Below, one piece after another: positions 1 to 8,167 of a DNA stretch of 59,822 bases; position 1 is the first letter of the stretch, and each line of letters begins with the position of its first letter. The DNA is from Acidobacteriota bacterium (lineage in GTDB: Bacteria; Acidobacteriota; Terriglobia; Bryobacterales; Bryobacteraceae). The translations under genes and the position numbers were made by a program. The stretch is taken from positions 1 to 59,822 of the forward strand of contig JACQZR010000259.1 of the NCBI GenBank assembly GCA_016213775.1. Direction: 5' to 3'. The notes beneath the pieces were generated by a model. That model did no database searches, was not told where the DNA came from, and was given only the letters and a program-made list of their open reading frames with translations.

Positions 1-936
1 CATTCCCACCTGGGCGTCGAGGAACTTGAAGAGCTGGCCCAGCAAGCGGTCGGTTCGGATGGAAATGTCCTGAACCTGCGGATCCTCAGGGCCGACGGCG
101 TGGCCGATGTAATCATTGGAAGAGAAGCTGATGGCGAGAACATCGGTGGTATCGCGCTTGCCAAGCTTCTCATTTGTGACGGCGAGTTCGGCGAACTTTT
201 CGACAAGCTCGTTGCCGTAGGGCGTCGATTCGAGCGAGGTGAAATAGGCTTTGTCCGGCTTGGCTGCCATGGTCTTGAAGGTGGCGCCGCCTGTGACGGG
301 TTTCCATTCCGCTCCGGTGAATTTGTCGGCGGCACGCGAGGCATTGAACTCGCTCACCCAGGCGGGGAGTTCCTTGAAGTAGTAAGTGGAAGAGACGAAG
401 TTGCCGCTGGTGGCATCGAACCAGTAAGCTCCGTCGGCCAAGTGCCCCGCGGGCAGGATCGCGCTACGGTCCTTGATGGAGACGCCAATCACTTTGGAGC
501 CGCGTCCAGCCATTTTGAGCTCGTCACCAACCGTGGATACGAGCATGCGGCGGGGTGATGCAGCCGCGCCGGTACCGCGGCTGGCGCCACCGAGCATCTT
601 CTCGTTGTTTTCAGTAACGCTGGTGACCTGCTTGCGGGTGGCGCGGTCGTACCACTCGTTGCCGACAATGCCGCTGATGGAAGGAGTGGCGCCGGTGAGG
701 AACGTCGAGTGGCCGATGGCGGTGACGGTTGGGGCGTGGTCGTAGAAGGCGTTGGTGAAGACGGCGCCCTGATCGAGCAATCGGGCGAGACCGGAGTTGT
801 ACTGCGTGCGGAATCTCGTCAAATAGTCGTAGCGGAACTGATCGACGACGATCCCCACCACCAGCTTCGGGCGGCGCACGGTCTGAGCAGGGACTGCCAG
901 CGGCAGCGTCAGGAGAAGAGCTGTTGCGAGTCTCAT
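1..936 (-). CDS. PafA-like alkaline phosphatase family protein (3' end outside window)
   Basis: The first 312 codons are present and the C-terminus lies beyond the left edge. The protein starts with a signal peptide (about residues 1-18, ending AVPAQ), so it should act outside the cytoplasm. It then shows the alkaline-phosphatase/phosphodiesterase superfamily pattern: VVDQFRYDYL (residues 30-39), the APTVTAIGH segment (68-76) holding the nucleophilic threonine, a following STFLTG, and GNEWYD. Later an FSSNDYIGH segment supplies expected metal-binding Asp and His. The arrangement matches PafA-type phosphate-irrepressible phosphomonoesterases; substrate cannot be read from sequence. It lies 18 bp downstream of a small exported-protein gene on the same strand, probably co-transcribed. 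Confidence 0.85.
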   Translation of the reverse strand, partial: MRLATALLLTLPLAVPAQTVRRPKLVVGIVVDQFRYDYLTRFRTQYNSGLARLLDQGAVFTNAFYDHAPTVTAIGHSTFLTGATPSISGIVGNEWYDRATRKQVTSVTENNEKMLGGASRGTGAAASPRRMLVSTVGDELKMAGRGSKVIGVSIKDRSAILPAGHLADGAYWFDATSGNFVSSTYYFKELPAWVSEFNASRAADKFTGAEWKPVTGGATFKTMAAKPDKAYFTSLESTPYGNELVEKFAELAVTNEKLGKRDTTDVLAISFSSNDYIGHAVGPEDPQVQDISIRTDRLLGQLFKFLDAQVGM

Positions 937-954
937 GGATGGCTTTGGACCATT

Positions 955-1407
955 CTATTCAAGAACGACAGCGCCTGTCCCGGCGATCTGGTAGATGGTG
1001 GTACCGGATTTGATGGTGGCGGGGTCGAATTTGCGGCCTTGCTCTTCGGCTTCATGTTTGGCGCGGTCGATGGCCTGCTCTTTGGTGAGGGCGAATTTCT
1101 TAAATGTGCCTTCCGCGATTGCGGTCTTACCGACGGCTTCCTTAGGGAACACAATCTCGCCGTCGTTGACCTTCACTTTGATCATCTTGTTGTCGGCGTC
1201 GACGAGGTTGGTCCAGCAGCCGGCTTTCTCGCAGACCTCGGTGATGCGGCCTTTCACCTGGACAGTCTTGTCGACGTACTGGTCAGGCGATTTGACGATA
1301 TCGGCAATCGGGGTTTGGGACCGTAGAGCGAGGGGCTTGCCCAACTTCTTTTCGGCGGCAAGACACGGCAGGGCGCAAAGTAACAGGGCGGTAATGAATA
1401 TTTTCAT
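955..1407 (-). CDS. Small exported DUF4920-like protein
   Basis: A 150-residue protein. I chose the ATG at 1407 because it begins a clean signal peptide (MKIFITALLLCALPCLA); the frame stays open further upstream but that part looks non-coding and would run into miaE. The mature part has an OB-fold-like stretch (residues about 35-90: VDKTVQVKGRITEVCEKAGC followed by hydrophobic strands), the pattern of DUF4920-type proteins, with two cysteines in CEKAGC that could form a disulfide or bind a metal. The C-terminal third is a charged helix. The role is unknown. It is divergent from miaE (48 bp between starts) and directly upstream of the PafA-like gene. Confidence 0.7.
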   Translation of the reverse strand: MKIFITALLLCALPCLAAEKKLGKPLALRSQTPIADIVKSPDQYVDKTVQVKGRITEVCEKAGCWTNLVDADNKMIKVKVNDGEIVFPKEAVGKTAIAEGTFKKFALTKEQAIDRAKHEAEEQGRKFDPATIKSGTTIYQIAGTGAVVLE

Positions 1408-1416
1408 ACTACTGAG

Positions 1417-1447
1417 GGTAGCAATGTCGAATGGCTTCTGCGCTACC
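1417..1447. promoter_or_regulatory. Inverted repeat between divergent starts
   Basis: GGTAGC (1417-1422) and GCTACC (1442-1447) form a perfect 6-bp inverted repeat with a 19-bp spacer, lying entirely in the 48-bp gap between the start of the minus-strand exported protein (1407) and the plus-strand miaE start (1456). It could be a shared operator; a six-base match can also arise by chance. Confidence 0.25.
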
Positions 1448-1455
1448 TTAAAATT

Positions 1456-2070
1456 GTGCCCGCCGTTCCTGAAGCAGTTGATTCGTTGCCGTTGCATTCC
1501 CGTACGCCGCTTGCCTGGGCGGAGGCGGTTCTTGCGGATCCGATAGCCCTGCTGGTGGACCATGTGTTTCTGGAGAAAAAAGCGGCCAACAACGCGATGG
1601 ATCTCTTGACGCACTGGCCGAACGAGTGGCTACCGGGATGGGTGGAGACCATGACTAGCGTGGCTCGTGATGAGGCAGCGCATCTTGCGCAGGCAACGCG
1701 GCTGCTGATGAAGCGCGGTGGGCGGTTGACGCGCATTCACAAGAATCCTTATGCCAATGCGCTACGGCTGCTGGTGCGGAAGGGAACGGAGGGCGAAACA
1801 ATTGATCGGCTTTTTGTTTCGGCGCTGATTGAAGCGCGGTCGTGCGAACGTTTTGCGGCGCTCGCAACCGCGTCCAGCGATCCGGAGCTGGCCGCGTTCT
1901 ATAAGGCGCTGTTTTCCTCTGAATTCGGGCACTACAAAGTGTTTCTGCGGCTGGCAAACAAGATTGCCTCGAAGGCGCAGGTAGAAGTGCGGTGGCAGGA
2001 GATGTTGGCGGCTGAGGCGCGGATTCTCGCGGAGCAGCCGCCAGGCTCTCGGATTCATTCGGGGTATTGA
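1456..2070 (+). CDS. miaE: tRNA-(ms2io6A)-hydroxylase-like protein MiaE
   Basis: A 204-residue ferritin-like diiron protein. MiaE hydroxylates the isopentenyl group of 2-methylthio-N6-isopentenyladenosine at tRNA position 37. Visible family features are DHVFLEKKAANNAM (about residues 36-49), the second Glu/His set DEAAHLAQA (about 72-80), the IEARSCERF helix, SSEFGHYKVF, and the C-terminal RIHSG segment. The start is a GTG at 1456; no in-frame ATG fits upstream. It is a single-gene unit, followed by a short gap with a dispersed-repeat fragment and then a convergent lipoprotein gene. Confidence 0.88.
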   Translation: MPAVPEAVDSLPLHSRTPLAWAEAVLADPIALLVDHVFLEKKAANNAMDLLTHWPNEWLPGWVETMTSVARDEAAHLAQATRLLMKRGGRLTRIHKNPYANALRLLVRKGTEGETIDRLFVSALIEARSCERFAALATASSDPELAAFYKALFSSEFGHYKVFLRLANKIASKAQVEVRWQEMLAAEARILAEQPPGSRIHSGY

Positions 2071-2101
2071 GGCGCGAAGATGACTGGTGGTCACGGCATG
2101 G

Positions 2102-2132
2102 ATTCTCGCGGAGGCGCTGAAGGCGCGGAGAA
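2102..2132. repeat. Fragment resembling a dispersed GGCGC(A/T)GA-type repeat
   Basis: The stretch carries two near-copies of CGCGGAGGCGC / GGCGCGGAGAA in tandem. Very similar short sequences are scattered between genes in many acidobacterial, planctomycete and cyanobacterial genomes. It lies in the 88-bp gap between miaE and a convergent lipoprotein gene. The family assignment is from recall of the pattern only. Confidence 0.35.
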
Positions 2133-2158
2133 CACGCGTGACTATCGGTCACGATCAG

Positions 2159-2443
2159 TTAGCGCCAATGGCCGTGCACCCAGCGGCGATGGTGGCCGTG
2201 GTTGTCAAAGCGGCCTGGTACCCAGACGGAGTGCCGATGCGGTGGGCGCACCCAGGCACCACGCCCTTGGTAATATCCATCGACCCAGACGTAGCCCACT
2301 CCGGGAGAGCGGCCCACATAGCCGTATGGAGGCGGAGGACCACCATAGGCCACGTATCCACGGGTTGCGCATCCAGTAGCGCCAATCGACAATGCGCCTG
2401 CGAGTATCGTCAATAGCCCATATTTCTTGAATTGCTGTTTCAT
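2159..2443 (-). CDS. Small WXXGXW-type lipoprotein
   Basis: A 94-residue protein with a lipoprotein signal: charged MKQQFKK, hydrophobic core, and a lipobox-like GATGC placing the lipidated cysteine near residue 25. The mature part is rich in Gly, Tyr, Trp, Pro and Arg/His, with repeated W-x-x-G/P-x-W-like units (VWVDGYYQGRGAWV, VWVPGRF, HRRWVHGHW), typical of WXXGXW/YXWQ-repeat outer-membrane lipoproteins found in many Gram-negatives. No enzymatic role is expected. GGAGC sits upstream of the ATG. Confidence 0.75.
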   Translation of the reverse strand: MKQQFKKYGLLTILAGALSIGATGCATRGYVAYGGPPPPYGYVGRSPGVGYVWVDGYYQGRGAWVRPPHRHSVWVPGRFDNHGHHRRWVHGHWR

Positions 2444-2537
2444 GGCTCATATGCTCCTGCACAGATGTACGCAGCGCGGGGAGGCGAAGTTGCCAGGATG
2501 AACGTGTCGTAATGTTAATGGACGTTCACGATTCTCG

Positions 2538-3947
2538 CTATAGGCTCAGGCGATTAATGCCGTCGAAAGCGGCAGTCTTGTAGCATTCGGCGAGGGTCGG
2601 GTAGTTGAAAACGGTTTCAATGAAGTAGTCGATTTTGCCGCCGAAGGCAAGCACCGCCTGCCCGATGTGGACGAGTTCGCTGGCGCCTTCGCCAATGATG
2701 TGGACCGCGAGCAGCTTGCGATCCTGCGAATTGAAGATCAACTTGAGCAGGCCGGTACAGTCACCGATGATCTGGCCGCGGGCGATTTCTTTATAGCTTG
2801 CTCTGCCCACTTCGTAGGGGACACCGAGCTTGGTGAGCTCCTCTTCGTTGCGGCCCACCATCGAGATCTCGGGGATAGTGTAGATGCCGTAAGGGAACAG
2901 CTCCGGCACGGATTTCGCATCGAGCATGAAGGCGTGCGAAGCGGCGATGCGGCCCTGTTCCATGGAAGTGGAGGCGAGGCTGGGGAAGCCGATCACATCG
3001 CCGACAGCGTAGATGTGGCCGACGGCAGTCTGATAGTGCTCGTTGACCGCGAGACGGCCGCGATCGTCGGGGGTGAGTCCGGCTGCATCCAGTCCGAGGC
3101 GGCTGGTGTTGCCGGTGCGGCCGATGCTGTAGAGAGCCTTGTCTGCGACAATCTGTTTACCACTGGCGAGATGGATACGAACCTTGTGCGCGTTGTCGTC
3201 CTCAAAGATTTCTACACCGCTCACTTCTTCGCCGAGCCGCATGGTGACGCGGTTCTCGCGCAGATGGTAGGTGAGGGCGTCGGCGATCTCTTCATCAACG
3301 AACGGCAGCAGACGGTTGCGTTTGTCGATGAGGGTGACGCGCACGCCGAGAGTCGAGAACATACTGGCGTACTCACAACCGATCACTCCGGCCCCGGCCA
3401 CCACGAGCGTGCGCGGTAGTTTGTCGAGCTTGAGAATGTCGTCGCTGATGAAGACACTCTTGCCATCGAAGGGGATGTGGGCATCGAGAGTGGATTCCGT
3501 GCCCACGGCGATGATGATGTTCCCCGCGGTGACCGTGCGCGTAGTGTGGGTGTCCACTGAATCGAGGCGGACGGTGTGCGGATCGACAAAGCATCCGGTA
3601 GCGGGAATGACTTCGACGCGATTGCGGAGCAACTGGTGGCGGGTAACGTCTACTTCGTGGCGGATGACCTGATCGGCGCGGAGCAGCAGATCTTCCATGG
3701 TGATGTTCTGCTTGACGGAGTACGACGCGCCATAGAAGCTGCGTTCGCGGAAACCGGACAGATAGAGCACGGCCTCGCGCAAAGTCTTGCTGGGGATGGT
3801 TCCGGTGTTGATACAGACACCGCCGACAACGGCTTTCTTCTCCACCACCGCGACGCGTTTGTCGAGCTTGGCGGCTTGTATCGCCGCGCGTTGGCCGGCA
3901 GGACCGGAGCCCAGAACCAACATGTCGTAGTCGTATGCAGCAGTCAC
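2538..3947 (-). CDS. sthA: Si-specific (soluble) NAD(P)+ transhydrogenase SthA
   Basis: A 469-residue flavoprotein of the pyridine-nucleotide disulfide oxidoreductase family, cytosolic, moving hydride between NADPH and NAD+. The FAD-binding GSGPAG is at residues 13-18. The redox-motif region reads GGVCINTGTIPSK: Cys45 is kept but the second redox cysteine is Thr50, which is normal for SthA and separates it from lipoamide dehydrogenase. The NAD-binding GAGVIGCEYAS, the second FAD motif YAVGDVIG and the C-terminal dimerisation domain (HIIGEGASELVHIGQ) are all present. It stands alone, divergent from the zinc-ribbon protein gene at 3991. Confidence 0.92.
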   Translation of the reverse strand: MTAAYDYDMLVLGSGPAGQRAAIQAAKLDKRVAVVEKKAVVGGVCINTGTIPSKTLREAVLYLSGFRERSFYGASYSVKQNITMEDLLLRADQVIRHEVDVTRHQLLRNRVEVIPATGCFVDPHTVRLDSVDTHTTRTVTAGNIIIAVGTESTLDAHIPFDGKSVFISDDILKLDKLPRTLVVAGAGVIGCEYASMFSTLGVRVTLIDKRNRLLPFVDEEIADALTYHLRENRVTMRLGEEVSGVEIFEDDNAHKVRIHLASGKQIVADKALYSIGRTGNTSRLGLDAAGLTPDDRGRLAVNEHYQTAVGHIYAVGDVIGFPSLASTSMEQGRIAASHAFMLDAKSVPELFPYGIYTIPEISMVGRNEEELTKLGVPYEVGRASYKEIARGQIIGDCTGLLKLIFNSQDRKLLAVHIIGEGASELVHIGQAVLAFGGKIDYFIETVFNYPTLAECYKTAAFDGINRLSL

Positions 3948-3990
3948 TCGTCGTCCGCTCCTACTCTACTGTACCCTTGAAGACTGGGCC

Positions 3991-5130
3991 ATGATGGGGC
4001 TAGGAATGAATCGAAGAAAGGCGCTGGGCGCGCTTCTGGCGGGCTGCGGCGGGGCGTCATTCTCCTGTTCCCAGCCGGTGCGCGCGATGCGCGGATATCG
4101 TATGGCCGAGCGGATGGAGGCCATTCATCGTGGGATGAGTTTTCTGTACACGTGCTCCGGAGTGGAAGAAAATTTCCTCCGGCACGGGGAGGATCTTCTG
4201 TGGTGTTTCTATTCCATCGCGGAGTGCATCACCGATCCTGAGATCAAGCGCAAAACACTCGAAATCGGAAGGCAACGGGCGCTGGAATGGCGGCGGCTGC
4301 ACCCGAAGGTTCCAGCGGACGCCGGTGTGGGCGACGTCACTGAGTACGCGTATGGATCGTACTGTTCGGACCTGCTGGGACTGCGTGATGAGCGGATCAA
4401 AGAGGAAGTGCGGAGCGCGGCGGCGAAGGTTCCACGAGAGGAGTTTTTTGGCTTTGATCCGACGAAGGAGGGGCCTCCGGGAGATATTCCCAGGCGGTGC
4501 AAGACCTGCAGGAAGAAGAGCGTGCGCGGCGTTCAGATGTGCCCGAAGTGCGGGAATCCGCTGCGTATGGAGGACCGCTACGACATCCTTTGCGATGCCG
4601 TGATTTGCAGCTATTCCGGGGACAGGTATGGTGTGCGGCTCGGCGGCAGCTTCGCGGAAGTGGCGCAGTGGATCCCCACGATGCGGCCCTACAGAGTAAA
4701 AACGCGCGTGCTGGACGACGACTTCTATGGGATTGCCTACGCCGTCACCCACATCATCTACGCCTTCAACGACTACTCGCTGTGGCGCTTGAAGCGCGAC
4801 TGGCTGCCGCAGGAGTACGCATTTCTGCGCGAGCATCTCGATATGGTGATCGACGGCGGCGATTTCGAAACGGTGGGCGAGTTCATTGATTCGCTTGGTG
4901 CGTTTGGCGTGACGGATGAGGACCCGGGGATTCGCCGCGCGCTTGACCTGATCCTGTCCAAACAAAACAAAGATGGAAGCTGGGGCGATCCGAAGACGAG
5001 CATCATCTACGACTACTACCATTCGACGTGGACGGCGGTCGGCGGCATGATGGAGATCGGATGGCGGGGCGAAGGCGTCATCGACCCGGCGGCGTTGCAG
5101 GCGATGCAGCAGGCGGAGGCGGGCGCTTAG
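3991..5130 (+). CDS. Exported protein with zinc ribbon and alpha-toroid-like C-terminus, unknown function
   Basis: A 379-residue protein I cannot assign to a named family. The N-terminus has a twin-arginine-like RRKALGALLAGC, in which LAGC also fits a lipobox, so a Tat-exported lipoprotein is possible. The ATG at 4006 (MNRRKAL) is an alternative start that suits the signal better. The centre has a zinc-ribbon pattern, CKTC (from about residue 170), ten residues, then CPKCG. The C-terminal third carries QNKDGSWG (about 324-331), a QW-like motif of squalene-cyclase/prenyltransferase alpha/alpha toroids, followed by YHSTWTAVGGM. The middle is Tyr/Trp rich. The stop overlaps the convergent mutarotase-like gene by 4 bp. 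Confidence 0.8.
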   Translation: MMGLGMNRRKALGALLAGCGGASFSCSQPVRAMRGYRMAERMEAIHRGMSFLYTCSGVEENFLRHGEDLLWCFYSIAECITDPEIKRKTLEIGRQRALEWRRLHPKVPADAGVGDVTEYAYGSYCSDLLGLRDERIKEEVRSAAAKVPREEFFGFDPTKEGPPGDIPRRCKTCRKKSVRGVQMCPKCGNPLRMEDRYDILCDAVICSYSGDRYGVRLGGSFAEVAQWIPTMRPYRVKTRVLDDDFYGIAYAVTHIIYAFNDYSLWRLKRDWLPQEYAFLREHLDMVIDGGDFETVGEFIDSLGAFGVTDEDPGIRRALDLILSKQNKDGSWGDPKTSIIYDYYHSTWTAVGGMMEIGWRGEGVIDPAALQAMQQAEAGA

Positions 5131-6182
5131 GGCAGTACGGCGCCGGAGTTGAGCACGATGTCCTTGCCGCCGCGCGGTTTGATGACGATGCGCGAGCCGT
5201 CGTAGGAGACCTTTTCTACTCCAGTGAAGCCGCTCGGGATTTTGCAGAGGAACGACACGTAGGAGCGTGTGTGGGTTTCTCCGGGTTCGAGCCATGCCAC
5301 GATCCGCCGCCCGAAAATGCCGCCTTTCTTGAGAAGAACGCCGAAGGGTTGATGCAGGCCGGTGGTTCCGAATTCGAGGCCGCGAGCAAGCGGCGCGCCG
5401 TTGTTATCGACGTGGCGCCAGATGTTGAGCCAGGGATACTCGGACGTGCGCCACAAGTAGCCGATGAGCAGCCCCTTGGATGCGTTGGCGGCGGTCACCC
5501 AGCCGATCTCGTCCTCCACGACGAACGAAACCACATTCGGCATCGGATCGTTGGTGAGGTGGCGGAGGTTCACCGGTTGGCCGTCCTTCAACGCCTGCGG
5601 CCAGAACACCGAGGGCTCTTCCGGATTGGGGAGCGGCGACGATTGCATGAAGCCGCGGCGGGCATTGGAATCGACCACGACCGAGGCGTCGAGGAACGGT
5701 GGCCCGATGGTGGGGTGCTGCACCATGTTGTACGGGCGGCCGAGTTTGTTCTGATTGGTGACGCGCTCGGTCACCATCAGCAGTGCCTCGCGTTCGTGCA
5801 CACGCGCGGTGCGCGAGACGGCGAACCCGGCCATGGGGAGTGCGGCGGAAAGCGTAGCTAGGCCGCCCGCGGCGCGATCCTCCTTCCACATGACGCGCGT
5901 TGCCTCGCCGTGGAAGGGCATCCCATTTTTCAGCTCGGCTTCGGAGGGTTGGCCCCAGCGGTCGAGACAGAGGAAATGCGCCATGGATCGCGGGCTGGTG
6001 CCGGCGCCGTCGCTGTTCCACCGAAGCGGGTTGAGTGCCTGGTCTTTGAATTCGAAGCGAACGATGGAGCCGCCGGCACGGTCGATGGTGACGCGGGCGA
6101 CGGAGCCTTCTATGTTGGTGACGGGGCGCTGGGCGAAAGCTGCACTCGCCAGCGCCAGCGCGAGTACGAAAAGGGATCGCAT
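5127..6182 (-). CDS. Exported mutarotase-like (aldose 1-epimerase fold) protein
   Basis: A 351-residue protein with a signal peptide (residues 1-17, ending SAAFA). The mature part is beta-rich and begins with a strand pattern typical of galactose-mutarotase-fold carbohydrate proteins (RVTIDRAGGSIVRFEFKDQ). His and aromatic residues occur in HPTIGPPF and around GWVTAANASKG, but I cannot place the catalytic pair of classical GalM with confidence, so carbohydrate binding or modification is only inferred. It starts 2 bp after the stop of the alpha/beta-hydrolase gene and is probably translated from the same mRNA. Confidence 0.75.
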   Translation of the reverse strand: MRSLFVLALALASAAFAQRPVTNIEGSVARVTIDRAGGSIVRFEFKDQALNPLRWNSDGAGTSPRSMAHFLCLDRWGQPSEAELKNGMPFHGEATRVMWKEDRAAGGLATLSAALPMAGFAVSRTARVHEREALLMVTERVTNQNKLGRPYNMVQHPTIGPPFLDASVVVDSNARRGFMQSSPLPNPEEPSVFWPQALKDGQPVNLRHLTNDPMPNVVSFVVEDEIGWVTAANASKGLLIGYLWRTSEYPWLNIWRHVDNNGAPLARGLEFGTTGLHQPFGVLLKKGGIFGRRIVAWLEPGETHTRSYVSFLCKIPSGFTGVEKVSYDGSRIVIKPRGGKDIVLNSGAVLP

Positions 6183-6184
6183 GG

Positions 6185-8146
6185 TTATTGTTCCTTGAGC
6201 TGCCAGCGTTCATTGAAGAATCCGGCGTCGGCGATACGGCCGGGCCAGCGTCCATCGGCGGCGGTGGTTGCGTCGATCATCGCCCAATCCGGCAGCTTCG
6301 GGATCTGGCGCGCGTTGTTCAGATAGTCGTACTCGCGATAGGTGAAGCCGCTGTTGATCACCACGTAGCGCTCCTGGTTGAGCGGATTCGGATAGAGGAA
6401 CGCCGGGTAGTGGGTGGAGGGATCGAAGCTCTTACCGCCGAATTTGATGGAGCGCTCGGTCCAGACCACGGGGATGCGATCGGCGATGCGCGCGATCATC
6501 TTGTTGCTGAAGTTGTCGCCCCAGAGGATGAGGTTGGAAGAAGCGATGTCGGCATCGGTGATTTCGGAATCCTTCTTCACGATGGCGTCACCGCGGAACT
6601 GACGGCGCCATTCCCTGATGGCGCGTGCCTGCTCTTCCGCGATACGCTGCACCGCGACGCCCTTCTGCAAGGGCTGACCGGTGGGCAACACGAAGATGAA
6701 GCGGCGGAGGAAGGCATCGTCGATGGGGCCTTGCAGATGATGGCGCTTGGCGAGGGCTTGCTCGCGCGGCGACTCGGCGCCTTTCCATTGCGAGCCCGAC
6801 TTGCGGAAGTGCACGCGCCAACTGCGGTCCGATTCAAGACCGGGTGCGGCGACACTCTGCCCGTCGATCTTGACGGTGGGTTTACCATCGGGATGAAGCG
6901 GGCAGCCGCCGGGGCCGAAGTCGAGCGTGAAGGCTGTGACGTTCTGCGTGTCCACCACCACCGTGCGCGGGTCGGAGACGTCCGCCTTCACGATGGCCTT
7001 CTCCCAGTGCTCGGCGAGCGAATCGACCGCCACCCACTTCATGCGGTTGTAGGCGAGCGTGTAGGTGGTGAACTTGACGGTGCGCGGATAGGGGTCGCGG
7101 CCTTTGGCGAGGATGACGTCCATGCGGCGGTCGATCTCCACTTTCGAATCGGGATGGTAGCGGTGCGGCGTCTGCGGCCCGATGATGTGGGTCATGCGCA
7201 TGCCTTCCTCTTCCAGGTACTTTGCCATTATGTCGGCTGCCTGCTTCTGGCGGTCGATTTCGCCGCTGTAGGCGACCAGCGGAAGGTTGAAGAAGTTGAG
7301 CGCGTATTCGGTGGCGTCGTACATACGCCACAGCTTTTGCTCAAACCAGGCTGGCTTGACGGTTTCCGATTGGAAGACTTTGAGGAAGTCGGCTGTTTCG
7401 CTGAAACCTGCGCCAGGAGCGGCTGCGGCCCACAATCCGGCGTAGTGGGCAGCGATGTGCCAAGCCGCGGCACCGCCCATGCTGAAGCCGCGGACGGCGA
7501 CACGGTTGTCGTCGATGGCGTAGTGCTTCGTCACGTCGGCGAGAGCTTCAAACAGATCCACCTCACCCGCGAATTTGTTGGCGTTGCAGTAGCGGCCGTA
7601 GAGGTGGAGGACGATGGTGTCGGTGGGTGTGAACTCGCCGGGGCGGGTTTGACGTTCGGTGAGGAAGTTCACTTCGCTGAGCGTTTCGTTGCGGCCGTGG
7701 AACCAGGCATCGAGACGCCAGCGGCGCTGCGCTTCGGCGGACCAGGTAGGTGGCACGACGAGTCCGTAGGGCTGAATGCTGTCGTCGATTCTGGAGCGGT
7801 AGCCGCGAACGACGAGTCCGGTGGCGCGGGTCCACGGCGCCTTGCCGCTGAGAAGGGCGTCGGCGCGTTCCTGCCCCTGCCGCAGCAGATCCTTGGCGCG
7901 CGCAATCTCCTCCACTTTGAAGAACTCATTGTAGGTGAGCGCGTAGCGGACGGCTTCGCAGAAGATCATCACATCGGGCGCGTAGACGTGATCCTTGATC
8001 TTGTCCACTGCGGCGGACAGGCGCTTGAGCCCGGCTTCGAGATCGGCGCGATCTTTGTCCGGAACGGGCACGCCCGAAGGCGGGACGGGTCGCTCTGCCG
8101 CCAGCGCACACACGGCCAGCAGCAGTGGAATGAGTAGTCGCATCAA
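6185..8146 (-). CDS. Exported prolyl-oligopeptidase/esterase-type alpha/beta hydrolase
   Basis: A 653-residue protein with a signal peptide (MMRLLIPLLLAVCALAA). The N-terminal 120 residues are helical, followed by an alpha/beta-hydrolase domain with the nucleophile elbow GFSMGGAAAWH (about residue 220), a later YSGEIDRQKQ (candidate acid) and HIIGPQTPHRYHPDS (candidate His). The rest, after about residue 350, is beta-rich with a region around WGDNFSNK and NSGFTYREYDY, as in large acidobacterial/planctomycete peptidase S9-like proteins. Its substrate (peptide or carbohydrate ester) is unknown. GGGAG precedes the ATG; mutL lies 21 bp upstream and the mutarotase-like gene follows directly. Confidence 0.8.
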   Translation of the reverse strand: MMRLLIPLLLAVCALAAERPVPPSGVPVPDKDRADLEAGLKRLSAAVDKIKDHVYAPDVMIFCEAVRYALTYNEFFKVEEIARAKDLLRQGQERADALLSGKAPWTRATGLVVRGYRSRIDDSIQPYGLVVPPTWSAEAQRRWRLDAWFHGRNETLSEVNFLTERQTRPGEFTPTDTIVLHLYGRYCNANKFAGEVDLFEALADVTKHYAIDDNRVAVRGFSMGGAAAWHIAAHYAGLWAAAAPGAGFSETADFLKVFQSETVKPAWFEQKLWRMYDATEYALNFFNLPLVAYSGEIDRQKQAADIMAKYLEEEGMRMTHIIGPQTPHRYHPDSKVEIDRRMDVILAKGRDPYPRTVKFTTYTLAYNRMKWVAVDSLAEHWEKAIVKADVSDPRTVVVDTQNVTAFTLDFGPGGCPLHPDGKPTVKIDGQSVAAPGLESDRSWRVHFRKSGSQWKGAESPREQALAKRHHLQGPIDDAFLRRFIFVLPTGQPLQKGVAVQRIAEEQARAIREWRRQFRGDAIVKKDSEITDADIASSNLILWGDNFSNKMIARIADRIPVVWTERSIKFGGKSFDPSTHYPAFLYPNPLNQERYVVINSGFTYREYDYLNNARQIPKLPDWAMIDATTAADGRWPGRIADAGFFNERWQLKEQ

Positions 8147-8167
8147 AATAGCTCCCTCAGCGAAGAA

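Noticed and set aside
2538-3947. Loss of a redox cysteine in a lipoamide-dehydrogenase-like protein
   Set aside because: The Thr at the second cysteine position is the normal state of soluble transhydrogenases, so this is not damage.
6188-8137. Very long open frame (649 codons) on the plus strand, antisense to the hydrolase gene
   Set aside because: It mirrors the minus-strand gene, has no recognisable domain and is rich in Gly/Val/Asp/His as expected for antisense of a GC-rich gene.
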